A stretch of DNA of 47,546 bases, taken from NCBI GenBank assembly GCA_903928445.1, contig CAIYRB010000008.1:1-47546 (forward strand). The letters run 5' to 3'. Source of the DNA: an uncultured Pseudomonadota bacterium. Lineage in GTDB: Bacteria; Bdellovibrionota_B; Oligoflexia; Oligoflexales; CAIYRB01. The notes under the pieces are model-generated. The model was not told where the DNA came from. It ran no database searches and saw nothing but the letters and a program-made list of their open reading frames with translations. A program made the position numbers and the translations under genes. The number at the start of each line of letters is the position of its first letter. Within the stretch, counting starts at the first letter, position 1. Below are positions 38,449-47,543 of the stretch, in pieces.

Positions 38449-41226
38449 CTACAACTCGCCGCTTAAGTCGAGTAATAGGCTCGGCTTGCGTGAGGTCGAT
38501 CCAGCCACGTCGCTATAGGCGATGACTAAGCACGACAACCTGGTAAGTGCCAGCGATCCAGCGCCGCTGAGATCACCGCCAAAAGGCAGCAGAAAACCAA
38601 ATCCGCCGTCTCGGTAGGATTGGCCTAGGTCGATCGATCTGCCGATATCGTAAAACAAGCGCCAGCGCATTTGGCGGGTGAGGAGTAGGGAGTCGCTGGG
38701 TATTGGCAAATGGAATGGGAGGAACAAGTCGAGGCTGCCCGAGGCAATCGAGCGCGACCAGTTTAGCCCGCGTTGATCGAGGCGTAGATGCGCTTCCTTT
38801 AAGTCGGTGGGCTTAAACAGTGCGACTTGGGGCAGCTGCCCGTCACCGGTTACCAGCCCGCGAAAGGCTCTGGCACTGAGCGCGATGCGATTCGTGATAT
38901 TGCATTGACCCGACGCTGCAGCCTGACTTCGGTCATATTGAAACCCCTTAGCGAAGGCGCCGGGGGCCTTCTCCTGCTGTCCATTTAGGCTATAGCTGCA
39001 TATCCGGGGTGAACCAGCGGGCCGCAAGGTGGCGCTAATGGCAAAGGTCCCATGTGCGGACTCAGGCTCAGCGGCGCGCGCCCGCCGTCTCAGGGATAGG
39101 CTAAGGCTTAGTTCCGGATTGCTATCTACGACCGGCGACCTTGACAGCGCTATCTGCGCTAGTCGATCGCGGTCATAATTCTGGCTGACGTCAACCGATC
39201 CATTCAGAGCATAGTCCGGTAATCGGAAGCTATCACTCAGATTAACCGCCGCGAGCGTTGTTCCAGGCGCTGCCTCGAAGCGAACCAAGAGGCCGCTATT
39301 GATGTACTTAAAGAGAGCAGCCTGAAGGCCAAGAGAAAGCGGCTCACCCGGCCGCTTAAATGCATAGGGAACCCATAGGATAGTGTAGGCGTCATCGCGC
39401 AGCGTATCGGCCTGACCCGGGAAAAAGGTCAGGTCAGGCCATCCCAGGTGGTTATTGAAGCGATTTTCATCAAACGTCTCATGTGTGGGATCGACTTCGC
39501 CATCGCCGGGCTTTGCTGGCGTGACGATGCTAGCGACCCACGGCGCATCCGGTGCTTTGTTGGTCTTGGCGCCTCGCGCCAAATAATAGTGCCCGCTTAG
39601 GTCTTTGACACCCAGCAACGGCGCAAAGTCCACCCCGCCTTTTTGCGACGCGCTGATCTCGCTGATCCAGCGACCATCTGGAAGTTCAGTCTTGTCAACG
39701 CTCTCCAGCGCAAAGTCTGGCCATCCGTTGGAGGTCCACCAATTCCTTAGCGACGCGGTAAGAGTCTGGCGCATAGATGGAGAAAAGGGCGATGGACGGT
39801 GTGAGAAGTAGTCATAAAACTCGGCAGGGCTGATGAAAGAGTGAAGAAAGTGCTGGGTTATATTGCGCGTGAAGCGAAAAAAAACCTGGTCGCCAGCCGC
39901 GCTCTTAAGCTGTCTCATGGCGCTGGTCTGCTTGATGAACAAGAGTGGGGATTGCGCCGTATGGATGGACTTTGATTTCAGCTCACTGTCGGTCAAAATA
40001 GCCAACGGCGCGTTTCGGCGCAGCAAAGCTGCGGTGACCTCAGAGATCTGCAGATAGTCGAACGACAACAGTCGAAAGCCCGCACTGGCATTAAACAAAT
40101 TAAAACGGGCAGGGTGGCGACTCAAGGCCTCTAGTGTTGCGAACTCGGCTATCCCCGATACCAGCCAGTCGTCGTCTGGAGTGGCTGCGGCGATGGCGCT
40201 GCCATACCATTGGTGGGTTAATTGGATGGCAAAAATCCAATGTTGCCAGTTAAGTAGTGAGCGTTGAACCTTGTTAAAAAGGGCCTGCGCCGGTCGATTC
40301 ATTGCAATAAGCGCAGGTAATCCATGGCGCTGCAGTTCTGAGGTCTCGATGATCGTCAGCGTTGGATAAGGGTAGGGCCCAAGGATTTCGACCAAGACCG
40401 GGAGCGTCTCGCTAACGGTGGCCTCCAGCTCCTTAAAGCTTTCGCTATGATAAAATAGCGTGACTGGGACGCCGGCGGCTTGGAAGTCCTTGCGTAGAAA
40501 CCCTTGTTCACTTTTCTCTAGGGCAAATGCTAGTCCGCGGGCAGTTAAGTCAATGGCGACCGTACCAGGGGTCCGTGTGTCGCCTGGCCCAGCATAATTC
40601 CATCCAGTAGGTATGTGCAGCTGACCAGTTAGGTGCGTCGATACGGCCGTTCGATAGTACTCTGGGTCTTGCCCAGTTTCTGGGCACTTAGCCAATAGTT
40701 GTGGCAGGAACCCATCATAGAACCAGTCTCCGTCTCGACTCATCGGGAGCCTAGGTACGACTGCTTCGAAGCTGAACGCCAGTTCGTCCGTGATCACCCG
40801 TGAACCGGCGTTTATGCGTACGAGATGGCCTAGGAACGTTGCTTCTACCTGGGCCGGAAGTGACGCCTGTATGGCTTGCTGGCCGCCCAAAAAAACCGGG
40901 CGAGGAGCTGGAGCGGAGAGTAAGTCGAAGCGTCGATTGCCGCTCCGACTGTCACCGTAGTCTGGATCAGCATAAGGCAAATAAATGCAAGCGTCGTGGC
41001 GGGGGTTCCAGTCACGTACGCGCAAAGTGCCGTGTAACCGCTTAGGACCCGAGTGCTCAGCAGGGGCATCGATGGTGACATCAAAGGCCACGCTAGGAAG
41101 GCGTGAGCCCTCCCTGGCCTCTGCCAAGGCCTTTGGCGTGCCGCCAAGTCCGCAGATCATCAAAGCGAGCACCTGGCTTACTCGGTTTAGCCAGCCGCTC
41201 TTGCTTGATTCACGGCACCGCTTCAC
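38449..41226 (-). CDS. secreted M1 peptidase-like protein with lost zinc site and barrel-like C-terminus
   Basis: 925 residues. An N-terminal signal peptide is visible (cleavage near KALA-EA). The first half follows the M1 aminopeptidase layout: a beta-rich N-domain, then LGPYPYPTLTIIE, HQWYGSAI and DDDWLVSGIAEFATLEAL, which match the family stretch around its two zinc motifs. But HExxH reads IQLTH (334-338) and the third ligand Glu of the xEGFA motif is Ser357, so catalysis is not expected. The last third has alternating hydrophobic strands and ends in a barrel-like strand, suggesting outer-membrane insertion. Its start overlaps the fadJ stop (ATGA). Role unknown; perhaps substrate binding or adhesion. 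Confidence 0.7.
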   Translation of the reverse strand: MKRCRESSKSGWLNRVSQVLALMICGLGGTPKALAEAREGSRLPSVAFDVTIDAPAEHSGPKRLHGTLRVRDWNPRHDACIYLPYADPDYGDSRSGNRRFDLLSAPAPRPVFLGGQQAIQASLPAQVEATFLGHLVRINAGSRVITDELAFSFEAVVPRLPMSRDGDWFYDGFLPQLLAKCPETGQDPEYYRTAVSTHLTGQLHIPTGWNYAGPGDTRTPGTVAIDLTARGLAFALEKSEQGFLRKDFQAAGVPVTLFYHSESFKELEATVSETLPVLVEILGPYPYPTLTIIETSELQRHGLPALIAMNRPAQALFNKVQRSLLNWQHWIFAIQLTHQWYGSAIAAATPDDDWLVSGIAEFATLEALSRHPARFNLFNASAGFRLLSFDYLQISEVTAALLRRNAPLAILTDSELKSKSIHTAQSPLLFIKQTSAMRQLKSAAGDQVFFRFTRNITQHFLHSFISPAEFYDYFSHRPSPFSPSMRQTLTASLRNWWTSNGWPDFALESVDKTELPDGRWISEISASQKGGVDFAPLLGVKDLSGHYYLARGAKTNKAPDAPWVASIVTPAKPGDGEVDPTHETFDENRFNNHLGWPDLTFFPGQADTLRDDAYTILWVPYAFKRPGEPLSLGLQAALFKYINSGLLVRFEAAPGTTLAAVNLSDSFRLPDYALNGSVDVSQNYDRDRLAQIALSRSPVVDSNPELSLSLSLRRRARAAEPESAHGTFAISATLRPAGSPRICSYSLNGQQEKAPGAFAKGFQYDRSQAAASGQCNITNRIALSARAFRGLVTGDGQLPQVALFKPTDLKEAHLRLDQRGLNWSRSIASGSLDLFLPFHLPIPSDSLLLTRQMRWRLFYDIGRSIDLGQSYRDGGFGFLLPFGGDLSGAGSLALTRLSCLVIAYSDVAGSTSRKPSLLLDLSGEL

Positions 41227-43382
41227 GCCTCTTCCGGAAAAAAGCGCTGTTGTGAGTCAGCGTGTTTAATAAGCAAAGGTGAAGGTTTAAAGCGACTGCC
41301 ATGGCGCCCCTCCAGCTCACGCAGACGCGCAACGACACCAGATGCGCCAACATGGTCTATGTACTTAAACGGGCCGCCCCAAAATGGCGGGAAGCCTAGG
41401 CCGAACACCGCGCCGACATCGCCGTCGTAGGCATTGGCGAGGATCCCCTCCTCGAGGCAGCGCACCGATTCGTTGACAAAGACGAGGAGGCAACGTTCCA
41501 GTATTTCGTCTTCGCCGACTTTGGCGCTGTCTGGCTCAAGGCCGAGAAGTTCATAGACACCGCTGTCGGCTCGGCCTTTTTTGCCAGCTTCGTAAAGGTA
41601 AAAACCTTTGTTGTTCTTGCGTCCGAGTCGACCACTGTCAGCGATTGGCGCCAGACTTTGGGGCATGACCAAGCGATCGGGGAACGCGCTAGATATGGTC
41701 TCCAGAACATGCATTCCGACATCGATACCGACTTCATCAATGAGGGTGATGGGGCCAACGGGAAAACCGAAATCGGTGAGTGCTTCATCGATCTGCTCGA
41801 TGGGCGCACCTTCCGCCAGGACCAAGGCAGCTTCGTTGAGAAAAAAGGACAGGGCTCTGGTGGTGTAGAAGCCGGGGCCGTCCTTGACAACGATGACCTG
41901 TTTGCCGAGTTCCTGGCCTAACTCAACTGTTCGGGCCGTGACCCAATCTGCTGTCGCATCGGTGATCACGACCTCTAGGAGAGGCATTTTTTCAACGGGA
42001 GAAAAGAAATGCATACCGATCACCCGCTCCGGGTGTTTCGCCTGGCTGGCAATCTTGCTAATGGGGAGCGCCGAGGTGTTGCTGGCGAAGATGTAGTCCT
42101 CGCCGTTCAATTCTTCGATTTGTTTAAGCAAACTCTGCTTTAGCCGGAGGTCTTCGAACACCGCCTCAATGACGATGTCGACGTGACCGAGGCCCTTGGT
42201 GTTTAGGCCTGGAGACAGGTGGGCGAGCTTTTGCGTCAGCTCAAAGGGCTTGATGCGGCGCCGATCTAGCTTCTTTTGGAAGTAATCTCGGGAGTGCTTC
42301 AAGGCGCGCCCAACGGAGTCTTTGTTTGGATCGGCCAGCCGGACGGTGATGCCGCGCTCAATCGCAACCGTGGTGATTCCCGCACCCATGAAGCCGGCAC
42401 CAATCAGGCCGATCGAACCGACCTTGGAGGTACCAAAACGCTCCCGGCCGGCGTCTTTGTAGCGATGCTTTTTGAGGCTGGTCGTGGCGTGAAAGAGATG
42501 GACCAGGCTATGGCTTTCACGGGTGACGGCCAGTTGACCAAAGAGTGTGGCTTCCAGCTCTAGGCCTTTGGCAAGTGACAGCTCATGTCCTTCAAACACT
42601 GCCTCCAATGCTTTATAGGCGGCCGGGTAAAATCCTTTGGTCTTGTCATCGACCATTTCCCGAGCTTTCTTTTGCATGAGTTTGCGGCCGATGGGGTTGC
42701 CCTCCGTCGCCCACTTTGGCAGATCTGCCGCCAATTTGCCGGGGCTCAGGTCGGGGAGGCGACTGCGCGCTGGTCTTTTCTTGTGGACCAGCTTGACGGC
42801 ATACTCACGTAGCGATTGTGGCGGTACCGTGGCATCGACCAGCCCGCTCTTCTCGGCCTTTTTGCCGCCAACTTTCTTACCGGTGATAATTAGGTCCAGG
42901 GCGCCTTGGAGGCCGATTAACCGCGACAAACGCTGGGTCCCACCCGCACCTGGAATCAGTCCGAGTTGAATCTCCGGAAGGCCGACCTTGGTGCGCGGGT
43001 CATTGGTAGCCACCCGCCACGAGCAAGCAAGCGCCAGCTCAAAGCCGCCGCCTAAGGCTTGGCCATTGATAGCGGCGACCGTGGGAACCCGCAGATCAGT
43101 GATCTTTTGCAGCACTGCCTGCATTTGTCTTGACCCAAGCGTTGCCTCTTCGATCGTGCGCATTGCATTGATTTCATGGATGTCGGCCCCAACGATGAAG
43201 TCCTTCTTGCCGCTGATGAAAACGACACCCTCTAGACCATGGTCACCTTGGAAAGAATCCAGAATATCATTTAGCTCGTGCAGTACCTTGGCCGAGAGGA
43301 CGTTGACCTCTTTCTCCTTGGTGTCAAAAACTACGACTGCAACGTTGCCGACTTCTCGCTCAATATGCCAAAACTCGCCCAT
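41223..43382 (-). CDS. fadJ: fatty-acid oxidation multifunctional subunit (enoyl-CoA hydratase/3-hydroxyacyl-CoA dehydrogenase)
   Basis: 719 residues. The N-terminal crotonase domain has both catalytic glutamates, Glu115 (GGFELALAC) and Glu137 (GLPEIQLGL). The dehydrogenase domain begins at about 320 with IGLIGAGFMGAGI (NAD binding), followed by MHFFSPVEKMPLLEVV, which carries the catalytic His. It catalyses hydration and oxidation in beta-oxidation. AAGGAG nine bases before the ATG supports the start. It follows the thiolase gene by 33 bases. FadB and FadJ types cannot be told apart with certainty, but the order thiolase-first fits FadIJ. Confidence 0.93.
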   Translation of the reverse strand: MGEFWHIEREVGNVAVVVFDTKEKEVNVLSAKVLHELNDILDSFQGDHGLEGVVFISGKKDFIVGADIHEINAMRTIEEATLGSRQMQAVLQKITDLRVPTVAAINGQALGGGFELALACSWRVATNDPRTKVGLPEIQLGLIPGAGGTQRLSRLIGLQGALDLIITGKKVGGKKAEKSGLVDATVPPQSLREYAVKLVHKKRPARSRLPDLSPGKLAADLPKWATEGNPIGRKLMQKKAREMVDDKTKGFYPAAYKALEAVFEGHELSLAKGLELEATLFGQLAVTRESHSLVHLFHATTSLKKHRYKDAGRERFGTSKVGSIGLIGAGFMGAGITTVAIERGITVRLADPNKDSVGRALKHSRDYFQKKLDRRRIKPFELTQKLAHLSPGLNTKGLGHVDIVIEAVFEDLRLKQSLLKQIEELNGEDYIFASNTSALPISKIASQAKHPERVIGMHFFSPVEKMPLLEVVITDATADWVTARTVELGQELGKQVIVVKDGPGFYTTRALSFFLNEAALVLAEGAPIEQIDEALTDFGFPVGPITLIDEVGIDVGMHVLETISSAFPDRLVMPQSLAPIADSGRLGRKNNKGFYLYEAGKKGRADSGVYELLGLEPDSAKVGEDEILERCLLVFVNESVRCLEEGILANAYDGDVGAVFGLGFPPFWGGPFKYIDHVGASGVVARLRELEGRHGSRFKPSPLLIKHADSQQRFFPEEA

Positions 43383-43415
43383 TTTAGGTCACTCCTTAGT
43401 CTCAATCATCAAATC

Positions 43416-44732
43416 TCATACACGCTCGATCAACATCGCTCCGGCCATGGCCCCGGCGGCGCAGATGGCAATCAACCCGAGATTTTTGTCGCTGCGGACA
43501 AGCTCGTTGGCGAGCGAGGTAGCGAGGCGGGCCCCGGTGGCACCAAACGGATGCCCAATCGCAATCGCCCCACCATTGACGTTGACTCGGTCCATAGGGA
43601 ATTTGCCCAGTGCCTTGTCACCGAAATAGCGCTCCATAAACTCATTGGATTCCATCGAACGAATACAGCTCAGGACCTGTGCCGCAAAAGCCTCATGTAT
43701 TTCGAACCGATCGATGTTGTCGACGCTCAAGCCATGCTTCTTAAGCATGAGCGGTATCGCGATGGCGGGGCCAATGAGCAGCTGCTCATATGGGTTGACC
43801 CCGACCATGATGACGTCTTTAATGCGGACTTTCGGCACTAAGCCGAGACTCTTCGCGCGGGCTTCATCGGCGATTAAAGTGACCGCGGCCCCGTCGGTCA
43901 ATGGCGAAGAGTTCGCGGCCGTCAGCGTCCCAAACTTTTTATCGAATGCTGGCTTGAGGTCCTTCAAAGCCTCGACCGATGTATCGGCGCGAATCATGTT
44001 GTCGCGATCAATACATTGCGCGTACTTTGGCGTTGGCCAAACCGGCACAATTTCCTGATCTAGGTAGCCAGATTCTTGGGCAATTGCCGCCTTTTTGTGT
44101 GATTCTACCGCAAAACGGTCCTGGTCATCTTTGCTGATTCGATTTAGCTTCGCCATGATTTCGGCATGCTCACCCATGGTCAGGCCTGTTAGAGGCTCCG
44201 ATAGACTGGGTGGTGACGGTAGCCAGGCCTTTGCACTGAAGTTCTTTAAGATGTTTAGCTTCGCCGCAGTCGAGCGAGCCTTGTTTAGGGTCACGAGGAA
44301 TTTTCGGGCTTCTTGCGAATAGACAATCGGCACATCGCTTAAGCATTCGACTCCACCGGCAAGAATCAATGCGGGGTTGCCAAAGGCAATTGAGCGTGCG
44401 GCATCACCGATCGTCTGCATGCTACTGGTACACGCGCGGTTGACGGTGACGCCGTGAATATGGGCAGGCAGCCCGAGGTTGATGATGGTGTCGCGTGCGA
44501 CGTTGCCGTTTTTGGTTTGCGGAACGACCACGCCGCAGGAAATTTCATCGATTTCTTGCGGGTCGAGATCAAGGCGGCGGAGCAGGCCTTGAACGGAACG
44601 ACTGAATAGCTCCAAGGCATCACAGTCTTCAAACACCCCAAATGATTTTACGAACGCCGTCCTGGCTCCGTCTATAAGCACTGGCTTGCCGTTGCCTTTT
44701 GGCAGGGCGTGTCGATATTTGGTCACCTGCAT
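43416..44732 (-). CDS. fadI: acetyl-CoA acyltransferase (3-ketoacyl-CoA thiolase)
   Basis: Last step of beta-oxidation, releasing acetyl-CoA. From ATG 44732 it has 438 residues, the usual FadI length. Active residues: Cys101 in NRACTSSMQ, the His of EIHEAFAAQ, AIGHPFGATGAR, and the C-terminal Cys of AICAAGAMAGAM. GGTGGGAG lies five bases before this ATG; upstream in-frame ATGs at 44837 and 44864 lack such a site and would add non-family residues. First gene of the fadIJ unit. Confidence 0.93.
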   Translation of the reverse strand: MQVTKYRHALPKGNGKPVLIDGARTAFVKSFGVFEDCDALELFSRSVQGLLRRLDLDPQEIDEISCGVVVPQTKNGNVARDTIINLGLPAHIHGVTVNRACTSSMQTIGDAARSIAFGNPALILAGGVECLSDVPIVYSQEARKFLVTLNKARSTAAKLNILKNFSAKAWLPSPPSLSEPLTGLTMGEHAEIMAKLNRISKDDQDRFAVESHKKAAIAQESGYLDQEIVPVWPTPKYAQCIDRDNMIRADTSVEALKDLKPAFDKKFGTLTAANSSPLTDGAAVTLIADEARAKSLGLVPKVRIKDVIMVGVNPYEQLLIGPAIAIPLMLKKHGLSVDNIDRFEIHEAFAAQVLSCIRSMESNEFMERYFGDKALGKFPMDRVNVNGGAIAIGHPFGATGARLATSLANELVRSDKNLGLIAICAAGAMAGAMLIERV

Positions 44733-44789
44733 AAAATCTCCCACCAGCTGTTCCGCATCAATAGGCCTTGCGTCGAACGCCAAGTTATT

Positions 44790-44819
44790 TTGCACCAAGG
44801 ACGCCCATCGTGCGATAAT
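44790..44819 (+). promoter_or_regulatory. probable sigma-70 promoter of the lipoprotein gene
   Basis: TTGCAC (44790-44795) and GATAAT (44814-44819) lie 18 bases apart, with the start codon at 44856 about 30 bases after the expected transcript start. They match the consensus at four and five of six bases. The site lies in the 123-base region between divergent fadI and the lipoprotein gene. Confidence 0.5.
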
Positions 44820-44855
44820 AAAAGGATCCCACGACATTAACCCGGAGAAGCGCGC

Positions 44856-47099
44856 ATGCGGCAACAGCTCGTGCTAGTTGGTCTAGTGACCTTTGGCATG
44901 AGCTGCGGCGGTACTGGCGGCAACAAGGGGGGAGAGCCTCCTGCAACGTCACAGGCCGAGGCGGGGCCTCCGGTCTCTTTGGGGCTTCGGACCGACGTCG
45001 GATTTGATCCCTTAAGCTACCTGAGGCCAAACTCCGGTGAGTGCCTGCAGCAGCAAGATTCATTGCAGCTGCCGTTGCAAGCCAAACCACTAGTGATTGA
45101 TGGCAGCTTTAGCGACTGGGTCGGTTCGGCGGCCGACCTGACCGATCCGGTTGGCGACGCAAGCGACGGCTTTGATCTGACGAGTTGGAAGATCGCGGCC
45201 AGCGGTGACGATGTGGTCCTCGCAGTGGCTTACAAGGTGCCAGTCGGTGGTAGCCTGAATTTCGAGTTTGGCGGGGGAGCGGTCGTTAAAAGCGCGGTCC
45301 GCCGCGACTTGCGGCGTCTTTTTCGCGTCAGTGACGGGGTCATTCAGCAATTTCATAATGGGCTATGGGAGGGAGTTGGCACAGAGTTCGGGGTGGTTGC
45401 TAGTGGGGCCGATGGTACCGAGATTTGGTTGGGTCGGCGCTTGCTCGGCGATGTCGTGACTTGGCCGCTATGGTGGGTGCGGCTGTTCACGCGCGACGAG
45501 CGCGTGGGTCAAATCATGGATTCGACTGCCGCCGCCTATTTCCCTTCGATGTTGGCCACCGACCAGCCCACCTTCAAGGTTGGCCGCTGCGTCCACTGGG
45601 CCAGCAGCATGGGGGGGGTGAGTGTAAGCGAAATCAGCACTAGTCCGGGCGATTCTGGAGCACCTTTCTTCGGCCTTGTGCGGCTTGCCTTGGACCGAGT
45701 TCAGTCCATACTGAGTCGGCCCTTACCGATGAGCAGCCTCGCTATTCTTGTCGCAACGGCGGATCTGCCAGAATTGAGTCAAAGTAGCGGCATAGCTCTA
45801 TCCTACACCGGTGACGACAACGGCAACACCTTGGGTAGCGCTGGCTTGGCTGGTTTGTACCGGGGCTTCGTTGTTGATGCGCGCCGCTTTCGGGCCGACA
45901 GCTTGGGTGAGTTTCCTGAGGGAGCATTTTTCGTTGAGGCTGCCGGGCAGCTACTTGATTTGGGGCTTAGGGACATCTTTCCACGCGCGCCTATACTGGT
46001 CGAGCAGGCGTTGCGAGAGGCTCTTCTCGACGTGTTGGTCCCGCAGCAATTCGGGAAGAGCTATTGGCTGGACTATTTTCGCCCAGGCGTCGCTGCCTTC
46101 CTCGCCGCGTCCACCAAGGAACAAGGCGTGCCGCTGCCTTCGGCGGCGGCGGACACGGCGTCCGGGCGTGCCAAGGCTGTGGCGTTTGGTCATCTCCTGG
46201 GCAATGAGCTAAGTCCAGCGCAACTGCTGGCCGTCTGGTCTAAAGCGGCCACGGCTGCAGCGGCAGATACCAATAGTGGTGTCGATGCGTTCAAGGCAGC
46301 ACTGGTCGCTAGCTGCGGCAACGATGTGGCAAAGTGTGGGCGGATAACCAGTCTCCTCCATGGGTGGCTGGACGCCGCTGCATTCGTCGCGCCCTACACT
46401 GCTGCGGCACTCGATGATGACGACCTGGATGGATTGCCCAATTTCCTCGAAGCCAGACTAGGGACCGATCCGAAGCGGGCCGATAGTGATGGGGACGGGT
46501 GGACTGATATGGCAGAATGGCTAGCCGGAACGGATCCGCTGAATGCAGGATCTCACCCACAAAAAATCATCGCTGACGGGGATTTCAGCGACTGGCAGGA
46601 GCTGTTACCTAAACGCTTAGCGGTCATCAATATGGCATCAGGACAATGCCCAAAAGCAGCTGCAATTGAATTTTACGCCGCGCTTGCTACACCCACGGAT
46701 CTTTTGTTCGGCGCTGTCGCCAGTGATTTTTGGGTTGATGAACCGGCAGCGAGGTGGGAGATCGCTCTCGATCTACCTAAGGAGAATCGGCAAGTTCTTT
46801 TGACGTCGACTGCGGGTAGCCGTGAGGTGCAGATGTTCAATCCCAATCAGGACGCCCCGTTCAGGCGTCTGAGCCGAGCCGCTCCTGTCGCGAGGCGTAG
46901 TTTTGAACTGGCCATAAACCGCCGTGTGCTGCAAACGGAGGCTGATCTGAGTGGGCCTGGCGCTGTGCGCATTCGCATGCGCACAGCCTTTACCTCTGAT
47001 AAGAAAAATTACCTGTGTAGCCAAAGTGATTGGTTTTCACCATTGGTACCAGCGAGTCCAGTAAATGCGCTTCAGTCTGACAGCCCGCCACGCAATTGA
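44856..47099 (+). CDS. probable lipoprotein with duplicated DG-x-FSDW modules and calcium-type repeats
   Basis: 747 residues. The N-terminus MRQQLVLVGLVTFGMSC-GG looks like a lipoprotein signal, with a weak lipobox (Gly at -3). A module beginning VIDGSFSDW (80-88) recurs as ADGDFSDW (573-580); this opening is typical of CBM9/DOMON-like beta-sandwich domains. Between them are a large unrecognised region and two thrombospondin type 3-like Asp-rich repeats (about 520-568: DDDDLDG, DSDGDGWTD with GTDP endings), which should bind calcium. Ribosome binding site GGAG lies eight bases before the ATG. Its 3' end overlaps the PilZ gene tail to tail. Confidence 0.7.
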   Translation: MRQQLVLVGLVTFGMSCGGTGGNKGGEPPATSQAEAGPPVSLGLRTDVGFDPLSYLRPNSGECLQQQDSLQLPLQAKPLVIDGSFSDWVGSAADLTDPVGDASDGFDLTSWKIAASGDDVVLAVAYKVPVGGSLNFEFGGGAVVKSAVRRDLRRLFRVSDGVIQQFHNGLWEGVGTEFGVVASGADGTEIWLGRRLLGDVVTWPLWWVRLFTRDERVGQIMDSTAAAYFPSMLATDQPTFKVGRCVHWASSMGGVSVSEISTSPGDSGAPFFGLVRLALDRVQSILSRPLPMSSLAILVATADLPELSQSSGIALSYTGDDNGNTLGSAGLAGLYRGFVVDARRFRADSLGEFPEGAFFVEAAGQLLDLGLRDIFPRAPILVEQALREALLDVLVPQQFGKSYWLDYFRPGVAAFLAASTKEQGVPLPSAAADTASGRAKAVAFGHLLGNELSPAQLLAVWSKAATAAAADTNSGVDAFKAALVASCGNDVAKCGRITSLLHGWLDAAAFVAPYTAAALDDDDLDGLPNFLEARLGTDPKRADSDGDGWTDMAEWLAGTDPLNAGSHPQKIIADGDFSDWQELLPKRLAVINMASGQCPKAAAIEFYAALATPTDLLFGAVASDFWVDEPAARWEIALDLPKENRQVLLTSTAGSREVQMFNPNQDAPFRRLSRAAPVARRSFELAINRRVLQTEADLSGPGAVRIRMRTAFTSDKKNYLCSQSDWFSPLVPASPVNALQSDSPPRN

Positions 47100-47497
47100 A
47101 GGGCGTCCAACACTTGATCTATGATATGCCGCTCGGTGGCGTCCAGATGCATAAAGACGCCACCAACGCGATATTTTTGCGGATCAAACCAGCGACACTC
47201 AACACGGCACATGAGTTTAGACGGGGAGTAAATGCCCAGCGGCGTGAGCGGTATATGCAGCCAGAATTGTTCGCCCGAGTTGGCGCGGACTTCGCCGGTA
47301 AATTCGAGCTTGAAGCCCCCCAGGCTGATATCGAGAAGGACAGCGCTATATATTTTGAATGGAAGATGCTTAAACTTACGGAGCTCAACCAGGGCGTGGG
47401 ATGAGTAACGTTGGCCCCGGGTCATCGCAACTTGTTTGCTGTCGAATGATTCGCTCACGCTCGGCCTCGCCGAAGACTCGGCTGCAAAAACAATCAT
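47072..47497 (-). CDS. PilZ-domain protein (cyclic-di-GMP receptor type)
   Basis: 141 residues. A PilZ-like beta-barrel domain is suggested by TRGQRYSS (R-x-x-R head) followed by LLDISLGGFKLEF, the D-x-S-x-x-G motif that holds cyclic di-GMP, and VGGVFMHLD near the end. The arginine spacing differs from the classic RxxxR, so ligand binding is uncertain. ATG 47497 has almost no leader behind the promoter-like sequence at 47514, so ATG 47425 is an alternative. Another cyclic-di-GMP gene besides the HD-GYP one in this window. The stop lies inside the end of the convergent lipoprotein gene. Confidence 0.75.
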   Translation of the reverse strand: MIVFAAESSARPSVSESFDSKQVAMTRGQRYSSHALVELRKFKHLPFKIYSAVLLDISLGGFKLEFTGEVRANSGEQFWLHIPLTPLGIYSPSKLMCRVECRWFDPQKYRVGGVFMHLDATERHIIDQVLDALQLRGGLSD

Positions 47498-47513
47498 TGG
47501 GCATCGCCATCAG

Positions 47514-47543
47514 AGTATAATCCTAGTTGCCCTCCCCCGTCCA
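47514..47543 (-). promoter_or_regulatory. possible promoter of the PilZ gene
   Basis: On the minus strand TGGACG (complement of 47538-47543) is followed after 18 bases by TATACT (complement of 47514-47519), matching four and five consensus bases. The predicted transcript would start about ten bases before ATG 47497, leaving little room for a ribosome binding site. Confidence 0.35.

Noticed and set aside
44733..44864. Upstream starts for the thiolase
   Set aside because: The ATG at 44732 has a strong ribosome binding site and gives the usual FadI length; the upstream part overlaps the promoter and start of the divergent lipoprotein gene.
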